Source of the DNA: CAYFJO01 sp964343305
GTDB lineage: Bacteria > Planctomycetota > Planctomycetia > Pirellulales > Pirellulaceae
Assembly: GCA_964343305.1 (NCBI GenBank)
Contig: CAYFJO010000618.1
Location: 1-5,680 of the forward strand
Reading direction: 5' to 3'
Length of the DNA: 5,680 nt
Positions 4,788-5,680 of the stretch are shown here, piece after piece (the first letter of the stretch is position 1; each line of letters starts with the position of its first letter). The notes beneath the pieces are model-generated. The model had not been told where the DNA came from. It saw only the letters and a list, made by a program, of their open reading frames with translations, and ran no database searches. The translations under genes were made by a program, and so were the position numbers.

Positions 4788-5680
4788 TTAGAGAATGCCG
4801 TGCTTTCTTCGCGTCTCGGCAAACGCCTCATTGGAAACAGATGTCCAAGTTATGATATCACGGCGAAATCGCATAAAGCTGTCGAAGACCTTCTTGGTCA
4901 TTGGATCCGTCGAACCGATTTCAACTAATACCTGTTTTGCGGCATCGCCCAGCGCCCCTAAAATTTCATCCGAGTATTTTACGAGCTGCACGCGATGACG
5001 GTTTACCAATGTTGCTAGCGCTCTCCCATTGTTGGCGTTGAAGTCAGCGTACATGTCATTGTTCTCAGCTCGTGTTGCGGCCTGAATGGTGGCTTGCTGA
5101 TCTGATGTCAGGGTATTCCACACGTTTTTTCGGATGACGGCGGCAACCGTTGTGCCTGGTTCGTGTATGCCCGGATAGTGATAAAATTTTGCAACTTTAT
5201 GGAACCCTAAAGCTAGGTCGTTCCATGGCCCTACCCATTCGGTTGCGTCTATCGTGCCTAATTGCAAAGCCGGATAGATTTCACCCCCCGGAATATTAAC
5301 AGCGGTCGCACCAATGCGTTGAAGCACTTCGCCTCCCAGTCCGGGCATGCGAAACTTCAGGCCTGAAAAATCGTCCAAGTAGCGAAGAGGTTTTTTTGCC
5401 CACCCTCCCATCTGAACGCCGGTGTTGCCTGCCAAGAAGGGTTTGAGGTTGAAGCCGTCGTAAAGATCATCCCAAAGCTGTTGGCCACCCCCTGCTTGAA
5501 TCCACGCCGCATGCTCGGAGCCCGTAAGGCCAAATGGCACGGCTGCAAAGAAATTGAAAGCCTTGGATTTTCCTTGCCAATAATATTCCGATGCGTGGTA
5601 CATATCCGCCGCGCCACTGGTCACGGCATCAAATGATGGTGTGGACGGCCCCATTCCCCGGCATCGAAGTGTGCCATATG
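4788..5680 (-). CDS. TRAP transporter solute-binding protein, DctP/TakP group (5'-partial, possible frameshift)
   Basis: About 290 C-terminal residues of a periplasmic TRAP (tripartite ATP-independent) solute receptor are encoded here; the gene continues past the right edge. Family stretches include FDAVTSGAADMYHASEYYWQ, FNFFAAVPFGLT, KPFLAGNTGVQMGGW, GLKFRMPGLGGEVL, GGEIYPALQLGTIDATEWVG and PWNDLALGFHKVAKFYHYPG. Counting from the ATG at 5654, Arg102 in LKFRMPG is the Arg that TRAP receptors use to clamp a substrate carboxylate. Gln81 (VQMGGW) and Glu139-Trp140 (ATEWVGP) match positions that in TakP help bind the 2-oxo acid and its cation. A 2-oxo acid or similar carboxylate is a plausible substrate. 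The family is about 360 residues long, so ~70 N-terminal residues, including the signal peptide, are missing. The frame is open to the edge, but near 5655 the expected AGE motif appears one frame over, which suggests a one-base deletion. The membrane partners (DctQ/DctM) are not in the window. The stop codon lies next to the IS21 remnant. Confidence 0.88.
   Translation of the reverse strand, partial: YGTLRCRGMGPSTPSFDAVTSGAADMYHASEYYWQGKSKAFNFFAAVPFGLTGSEHAAWIQAGGGQQLWDDLYDGFNLKPFLAGNTGVQMGGWAKKPLRYLDDFSGLKFRMPGLGGEVLQRIGATAVNIPGGEIYPALQLGTIDATEWVGPWNDLALGFHKVAKFYHYPGIHEPGTTVAAVIRKNVWNTLTSDQQATIQAATRAENNDMYADFNANNGRALATLVNRHRVQLVKYSDEILGALGDAAKQVLVEIGSTDPMTKKVFDSFMRFRRDIITWTSVSNEAFAETRRKHGIL

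Overview
The window looks like accessory DNA from a GC-rich proteobacterium, most likely an alphaproteobacterium of the Bradyrhizobium/Rhodopseudomonas kind. This rests on base composition, a TakP-like TRAP solute receptor and IS21-type transposon debris. No rRNA or other taxonomic marker is present, so the assignment is an inference.

Layout. Positions 1-78 (minus) look like the 5' end of a group II intron that runs off the left edge. Positions 272-598 (plus) hold an internal piece of an IS21-family IstA transposase, cut off before its last catalytic residue. A 63-bp near-perfect palindrome (606-668) sits just beyond that break. From 646 to 2686 (minus) lie a noncanonical asparagine-synthetase-like gene and, overlapping its stop codon, a short membrane-anchored ORF that appears to have lost its 3' end. 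A compact divergent control region around 2682-2730, with a 9-bp inverted repeat and a plausible minus-strand promoter, separates this pair from a plus-strand gene (2786-3925) for an uncharacterised zinc-ribbon protein with two membrane segments. That gene converges on a tandem-CBS-domain protein (3957-4391, minus). Just upstream of the CBS gene is a second IS21 remnant (4455 to about 4774, minus): the left end and the first ~38 codons of istA. The right edge (4788-5680, minus) is a 5'-incomplete gene for a TRAP-type solute-binding protein of the DctP/TakP group, with signs of a one-base frameshift close to the edge.

Function. The AsnB-like protein keeps the ATP-pyrophosphatase P-loop (SGGIDSS) but lacks the N-terminal cysteine nucleophile and the GEGADE-type motif. 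It is therefore probably an ATP-using amidotransferase relative with a different substrate, or a degenerate one. Its divergent partner, a zinc-ribbon/membrane protein with a faintly Toprim-like C-terminal domain, is the least explained gene here. The two IS21 fragments face each other in inverted orientation around the 0.6-4.45 kb block, which points to rearrangement of a mobile-element-rich region. The TRAP receptor would bind a small carboxylate in the periplasm if the gene is intact. Nothing in the window proves a new system; the AsnB-like/zinc-ribbon pair is the best candidate for one.
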